DNA of 64,000 bases from Omphiscola glabra (taxonomy: Eukaryota; Mollusca; Gastropoda; Lymnaeidae): assembly GCA_964017045.1 (NCBI GenBank), contig OZ024806.1:25407503-25471502 (forward strand), given 5' to 3'. Position numbers and translations under genes: made by a program. This document shows, piece by piece, positions 47,801 to 59,200 of the stretch (the first letter of the stretch is position 1; every line of letters begins with the position of its first letter). The notes beneath the pieces were generated by a model that saw only the letters and a list, made by a program, of their open reading frames with translations, searched no databases and was not told the DNA's origin.

Positions 47801-49654
47801 TAATGGGCTAGTCTTATATTTCAATATAACCCAACTTGTCTAGCTCATATTGTTCTACATTGTAGCTTAGCTTGATTGGCTAACTTTGTGACTGGCTAAT
47901 CTTGTTACACTTGAATAACCCATCTTCGCTGGTTAATCATGACTTAGGCCTACTATATAAATGTAACCAATAGTAATAGGGTCGTAGCTCAACTTGTTTA
48001 GGTAATATTCTCTTGGCACATAAATTGACTTGGTGAATTTTGGCCTACTATGTCATCCCACTTGATAGGTTAATCTTGTCATACAACTTGATGGGCTAAT
48101 CTTGTCATAAACTTGATGGGCTAATCTTGTCATACAACCTGATGGGCTAATGTTTTCATACAACTTGATGGGCTAATCTTGTCATACAACCTGATGGGCC
48201 AATCTTGTCATACAACCTGATGGGCTAATCTTGTCATACCAATTGATGGGCTAATCTTGTCATACAACCTGAAGGGCTAATCTTGTCTTGTTGCATAAAC
48301 CAGATGTATATTTACAGTACTACTTTCTTTCCATGAATATCAACATTACTTACAATGAGTCAGGAGTTGATTGAAAAGTTTAATTTATTTCTTTTACTCC
48401 ACATGGATTGATTGTTGCCAGGAGCATCATCAAATCTATTTTTAATTACCATTTGTTGATTTCCCATGTATTTTTGAGGATATTTTTTTTTTTTTTTTAC
48501 AAATTAGTAAAATATAACCACCTTTGAATATTTCAGGCGGCAAAAAAAAGCCTATGGCTCATCAACTGATGAAATCATCAAGAATGCTCGCAGTAAGGTG
48601 AAAACTGGAAACAATGCACTGAATATCCTGAGCAGATCACAAAGTTTAAGTGTAAGTTTATTTATCTTATGTTTCTATGAATACAATGTGAACATTTTAT
48701 TTTAGTCTAAAATGAAATTCTTGTCTATTTGTCAATCAATTTTTTTTATATTAATGTCTTTACAATCTCATATATATATTACGCTTGTGGTGTTACTGCT
48801 TCCATTTCCAGATAGCACCCAAAATATAATTACCGATAGTTACGCTAAATGATTTTAAAAAAAAAGAAGGCAACTGCGTTTGATGCGTAATATTTTCTTT
48901 TCTTTTCGGAAATGACATTGTCTCAATTTAAATCTGGTGTAATAAATATTCGATTTAAAGTAGTTGGGACATCAGAATATTTAACATAGTCATTGGCATG
49001 AAATAAAATGTGTTCAGTGACATATAATTGGGGGGGGGGGCGGGGAAAGGGGTGTATCAAAAATTGGGATTCTTAAATGTGTGTAACACAACGAGTGAAT
49101 GGTACTCAGTCACATGACTGTTTTTTTATTCCTATGCACGGTATCGGAGTAATTTTAATCATATGATGAGAATAAGGGGGAACTAGTTTTTTATGGCGTA
49201 GGAAGATAGCATGACTTTTACAGTGTGAGGTTGGACGCCATTGTGCGTGCACGTTTTTTAGTCAGAAAGAGATGGAAGCCATATTTCAATGTGATGTGAA
49301 TTCATGAATAGGATTATATTAAAGTGTGTAAGATTTCTCATGTTATATTGTAACTACATCTGTTACATGGATTTAACTAATTCAAGAATTATATTTGTAT
49401 CAATTATGTGAATAAAGAACTGTGTGATATATCGGACCTATTCAATTCTTGAGATGAATGAATAAAATTAAGGATGACAGAGGTAGCAGAAAGAAAGGGC
49501 CATAGGCAAACATTAAGTATCACAAAACTTACTGAATTACAATGACATTCAGTAATGTTACAGTGTGTTACTTAAGTTCATGTTTTTTCAAGTAACTTTA
49601 GTGGATGGGAAGTTCAAGCATTGCTGTCACCAATGTTCGGCAAGGTATAACTAG

Positions 49655-49686
<32 letters not shown>

Positions 49687-52109
49687 TGCTATTGTTTTTT
49701 TTTGCCAACAGCGCATTAGCACACCCATGGGTGAAACGGAGAGGCCCAGATGGGCCCGTCAGGGTACACAATCCTCATCTCAGTTCTACCACAAAAACAA
49801 GATGACGGAAAATGGTGTCTTGGCAAAAATCACCAGGCCTGCCCCGGTGAGCCCACCACCGAGGAGAGTGCACTCCAGACCTGCCACATCTCGTACACCG
49901 AGGGATCCACCCAGTAAGACCCATATAATCTTTAGTAATGGGGTTTTTATCTGTCAGATGAAGAAGTCTAATTTTCTGGTGTGAGAAATGGTTTTAAATA
50001 TGGAACCATGACATGTTGCTATAGATGACAACCACTTTGTCGAATCAATATAATCAAATTGAGTGAATTTATTTTAGAACTCCTTCCCTAAGGAAGCCAG
50101 GTTCTTCTTCTTCTAGACCAGCGTTTCCAAAACTTTTAAGTTTGGTGGACCGGTTGACAGATTTATTAATTATTGTATTGGACTTTAAATATGTCATAAA
50201 ATATTATTTAATCTGTAATTCGCCAATTAGATCGGAAGTGATTAACTTTCACCATTAAATGTGAGCAGATAACAGATTTATTGTTCAGGCTGTCTTAAAT
50301 TTGAAAAATCGTAGTCTTTGCCTTAACTGTATAAAACTTCCTCCCACTTGTAAAACATTTCTTCCTGTATGGCAGTGGTTCTTTGACGGGGTAGCACAAA
50401 GCTGCTGGTTGTGCTGTACATTGTCAGAAGGTGTAGGGGTTGAGAAGACCCAGAAAAAAAAATCAGGATTATTTGTATTATTGTTTGTATTTGTATCATT
50501 TGGGGGGGGGGGGGAATAGGTTAAGAGCTGGAACTCTGGAGTGAGGTCTTTGTGCTGGGAGCTGGTAAAATTTCTTACTGCTCCGAGCTCTAAAAACTTT
50601 ATTTTTAAAAAAAAATTCAATAAAATATAATTCGTGCTTTTTAATATTTTTTATTGATTTATTAAAATTGATGCCCCACTCTTCCAGCAGCTATGTTAGT
50701 TGCCAAATCTTCTACCATCTTTGTTACCCCCACTATTCTACAGCTATGTTGCCCTGTCCTTTTAAAGCTGCTATCCCACTCTTCAACCATTGTCCATCTT
50801 GTCCCACTCTTCTACAGCTATCTTGCCCCCACTCTGCAAACAGCTTCTGCCCCCACTTTTCTACCAGCTATGTTGCTAGTAAATGCAATTCTCATGCCTA
50901 GTTAATAAGATGGGTAAATGATAATAAAGAACACATTTCTTTAAACACTTAGCATCCACCCCCCCCCCCCCCCCCCCCCCAAATCACACCTCCCTCTTTC
51001 CCAGATAAAATAATAATCTTGATCCTTTGAATGCGGTATATATCTTAAATCATTGTAGCCATATATCTGCACATTATTAATGCTATAAATAATTTACCAT
51101 ATATCTGCACATTATTAATGCTATAAATAATTTACCATATATCTGCACATTATTAATGCTATAAATAATTTACCATATATCTGCACATTATTAATGCTAT
51201 AAATAATTTAGGCTGTGGTAAAAAAGAGATAATTATTAGAGGTTTTGTATAGCGCTGTACCCCAGCCTAGGGTTGGGCTCTAACTAATTGTGTGACTAAT
51301 TTGATCATGAAGGACAGATTACCTATGAATCAGCAGAAAGGGCAGAATCGACTTACCGATTATCTGCAGATTAATAGGTGACCTAAGTTCAAACCTAATA
51401 TTCGATATACATTTGTTTGACAAAATTCTTCCCTTAGCTTAATTGGCAACTGTAATGGAGCTTTTGGTAGCTGACAAAAAATTTTTTTGGAGCTGAGCTT
51501 GGGAACAAAAAAATATCCTGCCTCACACTGCTTGTGTTAAGAAACCCCGTGACTCAAGATGATTAAGCCATGGTTTATATCATGCATTTTGAAGAGAAAA
51601 ATGATCTTTAAATTTAATCACTTTCACTGTAAAGCCAGTGAGTTAAGGTTGAGGTTTGTGTCCTCTTCAACTTCAAGGTGCAGGTTTGTCATGTGAAAGT
51701 AAGCAGATACAAACATTTGACTTTCTTTTGTGTGGTCTTTTTCATCGATAGGTTTCAACATTTCTTAATATTTTAATCAATCAAACACAAAGTGTCAGCT
51801 TCCCAGGCTCCTACTCCTATTTGATGCACACAATGCGTGGTATTTGTATGCTAAAGGCAAATTCAGTTTCTTTAATTTTGTTTTTTAAACCAGACTTAAA
51901 AATGTGACTTTTCCCCAAATTTATCGCCGCCAGTCCACGGACCACCATTTGGGGAACGCTGTCATAGGCAATGCAGTTTTCTTTGGTCAAAACTAAGACT
52001 AACATGAAGCTTTAAATAATTATTTTTTTGTGAATCAGGTACAGATTTATTCCCCCAAACTCCATGGAAAGTTCCAGCCCAAGTAGACTCAGATGATGAT
52101 GACCACTGA
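44877..52109 (+). CDS. fbxo16: F-box only protein 16 (FBXO16), eight coding exons
   Basis: Substrate-recognition subunit of an SCF (SKP1-CUL1-F-box) ubiquitin ligase. Exons: 44877-44948, 45840-45875, 46044-46250, 47095-47259, 47548-47726, 48537-48651, 49712-49913, 52039-52109. They sum to 1047 nt (348 aa); all introns are GT-AG and phases agree. The N-terminus carries STWTPL and IFEERINLVSKWFQKWTDDQ, as in vertebrate FBXO16. The F-box lies at about residues 81-121 (LPRVITLYIFSFLDARSLCL, then VCWYWRYLSELDQLWMPKCL), followed by FGWYLTFTPSPYENGVWKR. Farther on, APWRGSD and TWRYNYLNND match the conserved PWR..D..RYNYLD block of the family. The C-terminal half is basic, Ser/Thr/Pro rich, and ends in an acidic DSDDDDH. 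At 348 aa it is somewhat longer than the human protein, which is a little under 300 aa. Candidate poly(A) signals lie at 53679, 53695 and 54295. Confidence 0.93.
48055..48290 (+). repeat. 26-bp tandem repeat in FBXO16 intron 5 (about 9 copies)
   Basis: The unit is tgatgggctaatcttgtcat plus acaact/c; variants include ttttcatac and gaagggctaat. Looser gctaat/cttg words continue upstream to about 47760. Confidence 0.93.
49650..49682 (+). repeat. (TA)n microsatellite
   Basis: A run of TA about 30 bp long, just 5' of FBXO16 exon 7. Confidence 0.95.
50959..50980 (+). repeat. Poly-C tract (22 bp)
   Basis: An uninterrupted C run within the intron 7 element; the longest of about thirteen long G/C homopolymers in the window. 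Confidence 0.95.
51053..51212 (+). repeat. 38-bp tandem repeat (4 copies)
   Basis: The unit is ccatatatctgcacattatt plus aatgctataaataattta, nearly perfect. It lies in FBXO16 intron 7. Confidence 0.96.
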
Positions 52110-54700
52110 CCCTGACACAGAAGAGACCAGTTGTGTATTTATTTGCTTAGATACCAAATGGCCAACTGAAACTGAAAGGGCACGAGAATCAAGATTATAT
52201 TTTAAATATTTTATAACATGTTGGCCAGAGGGCCATAATGTAAATGTATGTTGGTCACAATGAGAATTGAATTTTTACTAACATGTTTTAAGTTAATTTG
52301 TTAACGCTCATCTGTAAGAGGATTTGGGGGTCAGGTCTGTGTCATTCATACAATCAAAAATTAAATATGATGCCAAAATATTGAAACTTGTTGATGTAAT
52401 ATTTTTAAAAAACTAGTTCTTAAAGTCACCATTAGCCACTGTTTTTTGTATGAAATGTGTAAGAAAATGAGGAGCAAGATAAGTATATAGAATGTTCATT
52501 TCAATGTTGAAGACTCTCTTTACACCCATCTGTGTGGTTACATCTTGTCATGAAATGTTACTCAAGTTTCAGTTTATTCACACTGAGTATAAAGTGAGTT
52601 CAAATGGACAATTTAATCAAAAAAGGTTCTTGAGCAATTCATTCAGCAGCCTTTTCCTTAAACTAGCCACCAAAATGGGCATTGAAACAGCAAAGTTTGA
52701 GAATTTCAGTACAGTTGTATATTCTAATGTATGGCAGTGACCACTTGAAGCAGAGGATTGATAGCTGAACAACATATTCCAATTTAATATCAAAGTGGTT
52801 GCTTACATGAACATGTTATATGAATTATACTTAGATTGTTTTTATGAGACTGATTCACATGATGTGTTAGGGACCAAAGACATGATTCCAGCGTTAATTT
52901 GGTTTTCAATGAGTTAATTTCCTTTTAAACATATATACACACACACACATACCTATATATATATATATATTTACATATACATATATTACTGTCTGTCAAA
53001 ATAGCTTAAGCAATTACTGTACTATTTTAAATTTGAGATATCATTGTGAAATCATTCAATATCATTTTATAATATCAATACTAGTAATAACCTACCAGAC
53101 AATGGCGGCTGCATTGCATGAACTTCTTCTAAAGTAACTTGACAAAACATGCATTCAAGTCAACAGTTTATAAGAATCTCAATTAGTGCGTCCATTGAAC
53201 ACAGAATTACAGCCATACATACATACATACATAGTGCGTCCATTGAACACAGAATTACAGCCATACATACATACATACATAGTGCGTCCATTGAACACAG
53301 AATTACAGCCATACATACATACATACATAGCTAGAGAATTATTATTGGAATCATTATGTGATATCATCTATATGTGATCTCATTACTATATATCATTGCA
53401 TGATGTCCTCACTAAGGTTTATTTCACCAATCAGAATTGTAGTTTACACATTCCAACATGTACCAAGACTTAGTTTGCTGTAGTTAATAACTCCACATAT
53501 TGTAGTTGCATTTTTCATGTAAATTGAGATATTTTGTATTTATAAAACTTTTTTATATTTCATTGCCATCCACTCAGAAAAATCCCTCCATAAATTCATG
53601 CAATATATTTTATACATTGTATACACAAACTGTTAGCATTTGAACCTGAACACTTGGCACAAGGACATTTAGAGTTTTAATAAAGAATTAAAGGAATAAA
53701 GCAATGTTTACAATAGCAACATTAACATACTGAGCTTGTATTGTCAATTCAGACTGGATTTAATCCTTTTTTTTTTTTAAAACATTAAATTAACCCTATT
53801 TCATTTTAATTGCATCCAACTTATTTTGTATGCCCAAATCAAGGATAAGTTAAAACCTAGTTCATCTAGAATTTTTTAATATAGAAAATAGAGAACTATC
53901 CCTGTTGTTTTTTTTTTTAAGACAGGGTTGTGGCGCATCCAACCCAAATTTGAAAATAATCAGTTTCTATTTGGTATCACCCATGTGTAGAAATAATTTT
54001 TTTTTTTTTTAGTTACCAAAAGATTCCATAGTGTAAATGCCTTGAACAAGTCAAAGACAGGAGACAGAAACAAGCTATTGACTAACTGAGTGGAAGTAGT
54101 TATAAATTTACCGTCATGATTAACCGTCCACAACTACTCCATCCACAACAAAGATTAATTAATTGATATCCCTTTAACTGATTTATACACCAGGGTTCTA
54201 TTTAAGCTATGACTTAATTAAGTTTCTGTAACTTTAGTAGTCTGTATATTTTGTAACAAATACCACTTGAGAAATGATTCCATTGTCGATGCTAAATAAA
54301 ATTGTTTATACAAAACAAACTTGTGCATGCATATGTAAATATTTTAAAAAACTGAGTTAAAAATAAACTTGCAGGTCAGACAGTTTTTAGTTACCAAAAG
54401 ATTTTCCACAAAATGGACCTTGACATTGAATGCCAAACTGGACACTTTAGGTGTAAGGGGCCATCACATTATTTTGCCAGATAATTTATCCACCCCCTTT
54501 TTCCCTCCACAATCAATAATATGTAACAAAGAAAAAGACACTAATCACACATCGACACACGTTTGTGACCCCTCCTCCTTCATATACGCCTATTGTCATT
54601 TATGGATGGCCCAAAACTCATTAATAGCACATAAGGAATGAAGAAAACTATTTAATAAAATTTATATAAAAATCAGTACAATGGATAAAAAAATAGCTAG
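52110..54700 (+). other. FBXO16 3' untranslated/downstream region
   Basis: AT-rich, with no coding frames of note. AATAAA hexamers at 53679-53684, 53695-53700 and 54295-54300 are candidate cleavage signals, implying a 3' untranslated region of 1.6-2.2 kb. It contains a (TA)/(CA) mixed tract at about 52931-52990 and the 48-bp repeat. Confidence 0.55.
53178..53332 (+). repeat. 48-bp tandem repeat (3 copies), probable FBXO16 3' untranslated region
   Basis: The unit is agtgcgtccattgaacacag plus aattacagcc and a (catacata) run. The copies are essentially identical. The location is downstream of the FBXO16 stop and upstream of its likely poly(A) signals. Confidence 0.95.
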
Positions 54701-56260
54701 ACCAACGAATATCCTCAAATTAAATTGTTAAATCAACATATACTTTGTTTAGAGATTCTTATTTATTGTAATAAATCTTTCATTGTGTGATGAGAACAGA
54801 GGCCTTGACGTTGGTAAGAAAAGCGAGGTCATTGATTCTCTTTGAAAACATTTGATACCCTTGCTTGGAATGGCATAAGCAACACAAAAATCCAAATACT
54901 GAGTTATAGCAATAACCATTTTAGTGGTTCAAATTGCAACATTTTGTAGTTTTTCTTTTTTAAACAGTGATTTGAATTCATTCAAAAATAATCCATACAT
55001 TTTCTCTTGTTTATTTGTTGAGGTCAAATGCCAGAATTTATCTGTTTTTTCCCCTTTCCAAAAACTGATATAATTGTAATTTTTTGCCTTAGCAAGATTT
55101 GGTATTCCATTACTGGCACTTTTGACTAGTTCAATTCTGGTTCCAGGTACATGAATGCTTGGTTGAAGTGCATTTAAATATTGCTGGCCACAGTTCACCG
55201 ATAACAGCAAAATTATAAAAAATGATGTATAAAAATACAAGGGCAGTTAATAGCACATCACCATGCAGACATATAATAAATATGAACATTGTACTTTCAA
55301 TAGATTATGTAGTCCATACAGACAACTGTGACCTCATATAATAAACAAAATGCACATTCAAATGGAAAACAGACAAATAAACATAGTGTACATTAAAATG
55401 AACAAATACAAGTGAATTTTTTATATCTGCACTTGAAAGGTACACAGAAAACAGACTTAAATAAATGATTTTTTAAATGCAATTATAGGTAAAAGAAAAA
55501 TAAATTAAATGTGTATTCAAAATTTTCTGAATGTAATATCAGTACCATCATTCAGACCACTGTAAAATTCTCAACAAATTATGACAGAGACAGATTGTGT
55601 CTGTCCACATTCCTTCCTTTTACATTTCACACTTACCATACATACTCGTTCAAAAACTGACTTTAAAAAAAAAATATTTCAGGGGAATAAGTGGGGTGGT
55701 TGGCTTGTGAGCAGGTCATAGGAATACCCCGGTACACTGATTCTATTATAGAAAACAATGCAGAAATAAGTAATCAGCAGAGGTCAAGAGAGCCCTGTGA
55801 AAACTGGCAGTGTACAAAGTCGAGAAATTGTGCTAATTTTGTAACTGCCTGGTTAGGCTATCAAAGAATGGTTTCTTTATATACCGGTAGACACACAAAG
55901 TGAGCGTCTGTGTGAGCGTCTATGTTATACAAAATTGGTTCATTAGTTTTTGGATTTAAAAAAAAATATATATTTTATTTAGTACCATATAGGTTTCAAC
56001 TATTTCTACTGGTATATTGTTTTATGGGATGGTCTTAAGATCGGGTTAAACACTTTGCTTCCCCCGGTCGATTCTACGGGGATGGGCTTATCAATGGCTG
56101 ATGCTATGGGGGTGGGCTTATCGATGGCCAATTTTATGGGGGCGGGCTTATCAATGAGTATAGAAAGTAATTTTTTTCTTCTCTTTTTAACAAATTATTA
56201 TCAAAATACTTCATTACAGTAAGAATGTATGCATACCAAACAAAATGTCAGATGTGAAGA
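54701..56260. other. Interval between FBXO16 and the dehydrogenase gene
   Basis: The genes converge here. The right part is the probable 3' untranslated region of the dehydrogenase gene (minus strand, poly(A) candidate at 55974-55979). No coding frame with recognisable content was found in 54700-55970. Confidence 0.55.
56083..56158 (+). repeat. Repeat of about 31 bp (about 2.5 copies) at the 3' end of the dehydrogenase gene
   Basis: The unit includes gggcttatcaatggc and tatgggggtg/gcgg. It lies about 100 bp beyond the stop codon, so within the probable 3' untranslated region. Confidence 0.8.
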
Positions 56261-59200
56261 TCACTCTTCTGTATTTAAAGTGTTATAGTATCGCTGGCCG
56301 CCAGCAAAAGTTGTCATGAATTTGTCAGCGCGGAAGAATCTTATGATTTCATGCATGGCTGACACAGGCAACATACTGAAATAATATGAAGAGTATTATT
56401 TACAGTTTATGTTTTAAACACATAACTAATTATAACAGCTGGGTTGTTCTTATGTAACACATTTTGCAAAGGAGTGAAGAGGTCTAGAAGAAGAAGCGCA
56501 GAACCCTAAAATTACAATTCTTGTGTTAATAAACTGGTAAGAAGGAAACATCCTATACCTGAATTACAACCTCATGAAAGTGGTGTAAACAAGGATGCAG
56601 ATGAAGACACAAGGAAATAAGTTGTTTAAGCCACTACAAAGTGTGACAGGAACTAAGGATAATTTGTTCCATTCACAACACAGTGCAAGAAGAACTAAGA
56701 ATATGTAGTTCCATTCACTACACAGTGCAAGAGGAAGTAAGAATAAGATGTTCCAACCCCTACTTGGTGCAAGAGGAACTAAGAATAAGATGTCAGCATG
56801 CATCCCTGACCAGAATAACTCCTACTAACATTACAGTGAGGAGCATTCTCTCTCTACTAAAAAACAAGTTTCTAGCAACTGTCAACATAGTTAAAATAAA
56901 TCATTGTTCACAGGCTAAACGATCTTGTCAAAGTTTTTGCAGCATGGAGACCATTTTCTAAGCCTCTTCCTCAAAATGGAAGCATTAAACCTTTCTATGT
57001 GGGTTTGAGATGCTTGGGAAAACACTGAAGCAGGGGTTCTTAACATTATTTTTATTGATCCACTTTGATAGTCTGCTGAAACCAAGATCAATATTTTGTT
57101 AAGGTTTAAGAACCCATGGCTATTGTTAGGATAAGGGGAAACGTTTCATATTTTACCATCCATATGAACCCCAAGGTCTGTCTGTGGACCCTACAAGTTA
57201 ATAATCCCTGACACAAACTTACTGTTTCAGTGCTGTCATACAGTAGACCATACGCCTGACACAAACTTACTGTTTCAGTGCTGTCATAAAGTAGACCATA
57301 CTCTGACACAGACTTACTGTTTCAGTGCTGTCATAAAGTAGACCATACTCTGACACAGACTTACTGTTTCAGTGCTGTCATAAAGTAGACCATACTCTGA
57401 CACAGACTTACTGTTTCAGTGCTGTCATAAAGTAGACCATACTCTGACACAGACTTACTGTTTCAGTGCTGTCATAAAGTAGACCATACTCTGACACAGA
57501 CTTACTGTTTCAGTGCTGTCATAAAGTAGACCATACTCTGACACAGACTTACTGTTTCAGTGCTGTCATAAAGTAGACTATACTCTGACACAGACTTACC
57601 GTTTCAGTGCTGTCATAAAGTAGACCATACTCTGACACAGACTTACTGTTTCAGTGCTGTCATAAAGTAGACCATACTCTGACACAGACTTACTGTTTCA
57701 GTGCTGTCATAAAGTAGACCATACGCGGGATGCAAACTTCATTTTGATTGGTGAGTATTGCCTGCATGATTCTCTCAACTGTTGCCTCAACCTCCAGGGC
57801 TGGCAGAATGCTGGGATATCTGAAACAGAAAGAAATAAAGTTTTATAGTTTTGCTTATACTTAAAGCAAAAAAAAAATATTTTATAATTTTATTTCATTA
57901 AAAATGTCAAATTGCTGATCATGATAAATGGAAACGCTTTGGAAAGTGTTTTTATTTATTTGACAGGTGGATTCTAAATATATTTTGTTTATAACCTTTG
58001 ACCAGGGACTCTTAATGCAGCAATTAACAGGGTATGCCGGCTGGTATGAATTTAGTTAGGGATGTAGCCAACAACTCTACAAGCTGGTTGTAGATTAGTG
58101 AGCAATGTGGCTCGGTGGTATACAGGATTGTACCATAGTGAATTAGCTGGCTATGTAGCTCAGTGGTATACAGGATTGTACCATAGTGAATTAGCTGGCT
58201 ATGTAGCTCAGTGGTATACAGGATTGTACCATAGTGAATTAGCTGGCTATGTAGCTCAGTGGTATACAGGATTGTACCATAGTGAATTAGCTGGCTATGT
58301 AGCTCAGTGGTATACAGGATTGTACCATAGTGAATTAGCTGGCTATGTAGTGGTATCAAAGCTTGTAGTAAATTTGTGATCCATGTAGCACAATGATATA
58401 CAAGCTAGTAATAAATTTTTGAGCCAAGTAGCTCAGTGGAATCTTGGCTGGTACTCAATTGGTTAGCCACTTAGCCCAGTGGTGCAGAAGCCAGTGGTTT
58501 GATGGTCAAAAATTTAGCTTAATGGAATACCGGCTGTAAATTGTTTAGCCGTGTAGGTCATGGCGGATCATTAAGGATGGTCTAAAGATGTGAAAACTAC
58601 AACTCTTACAAACTTAACATTTGATCAGCATATAACAAAGTTGGATAACTGAACACCACATCCAAGGACTTACGCCATCTCACACCCTTTGAACATTGTG
58701 GTCTTGGTGTAAGAAGGACTGACCAGAGTTGTGTGGACTCCATCATGGCCGGAAAAATGGAGTTCGTAATTTAACGTCTGAGTGAAGCCTGTCACGCCGA
58801 ACTTGGAGGCACTGATGGAAACAGGAAACATGTTTGAAGACAATACGTTTTTTAAACTTGAAGGTTGTATGTGTGCAATGGTGAGATGAAGTAGTTATGT
58901 GATCTCTGCAATGTCAATGGTTGGATGAAGTAGTTAAGTGATCTCTACAATGTCAATGGTTGGATGAAGTAGTTAAGTGATCTCTACAATGTCAATGGTT
59001 GGATGGAGTAGTTATGTGATCTCTACAATGTCAATGGTTGGATGAAGTAGTTAAGTGATCTCTACAATGTCAATGGTTGGATGGAGTAGTTATGTGGTCT
59101 CTACAATGTCAATGGTTGGATGGAGTAGTTATGTGGTCTCTACAATGTCAATGGTTGGATGGAGTAGTTATGTGGTCTCTACAATGTCAATGGTTGGATG

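Larger units (their letters stand above)
50119..51961. mobile_element. Probable old hAT element (1.84 kb) in FBXO16 intron 7
   Basis: The left end CAGCGTTTCCAAAACTTTTA and the reverse complement of the right end (CAGCGTTCCCCAAATGGTGG) match the hAT Charlie-type terminus, both followed by a GTCCG/GGACCGG-like patch. The flanking octamers (TTCTAGAC, TCATAGGC) agree at 5 of 8 positions. The inside has no transposase I can read. A second, degraded hAT end (cagtggttctttgacggggt) is nested near 50384. Confidence 0.55.

Noticed and set aside
54929..55240. A 103-codon minus-strand frame with a hydrophobic start (FFIILLLSVNC)
   Set aside because: It resembles a signal peptide, but the rest has no recognisable domain and lies between two convergent 3' ends.
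58140..58350. Possible tRNA genes (TAGCTCAGTGGTA)
   Set aside because: Only the A-box-like motif is present. No B box, anticodon arm or acceptor stem could be paired.
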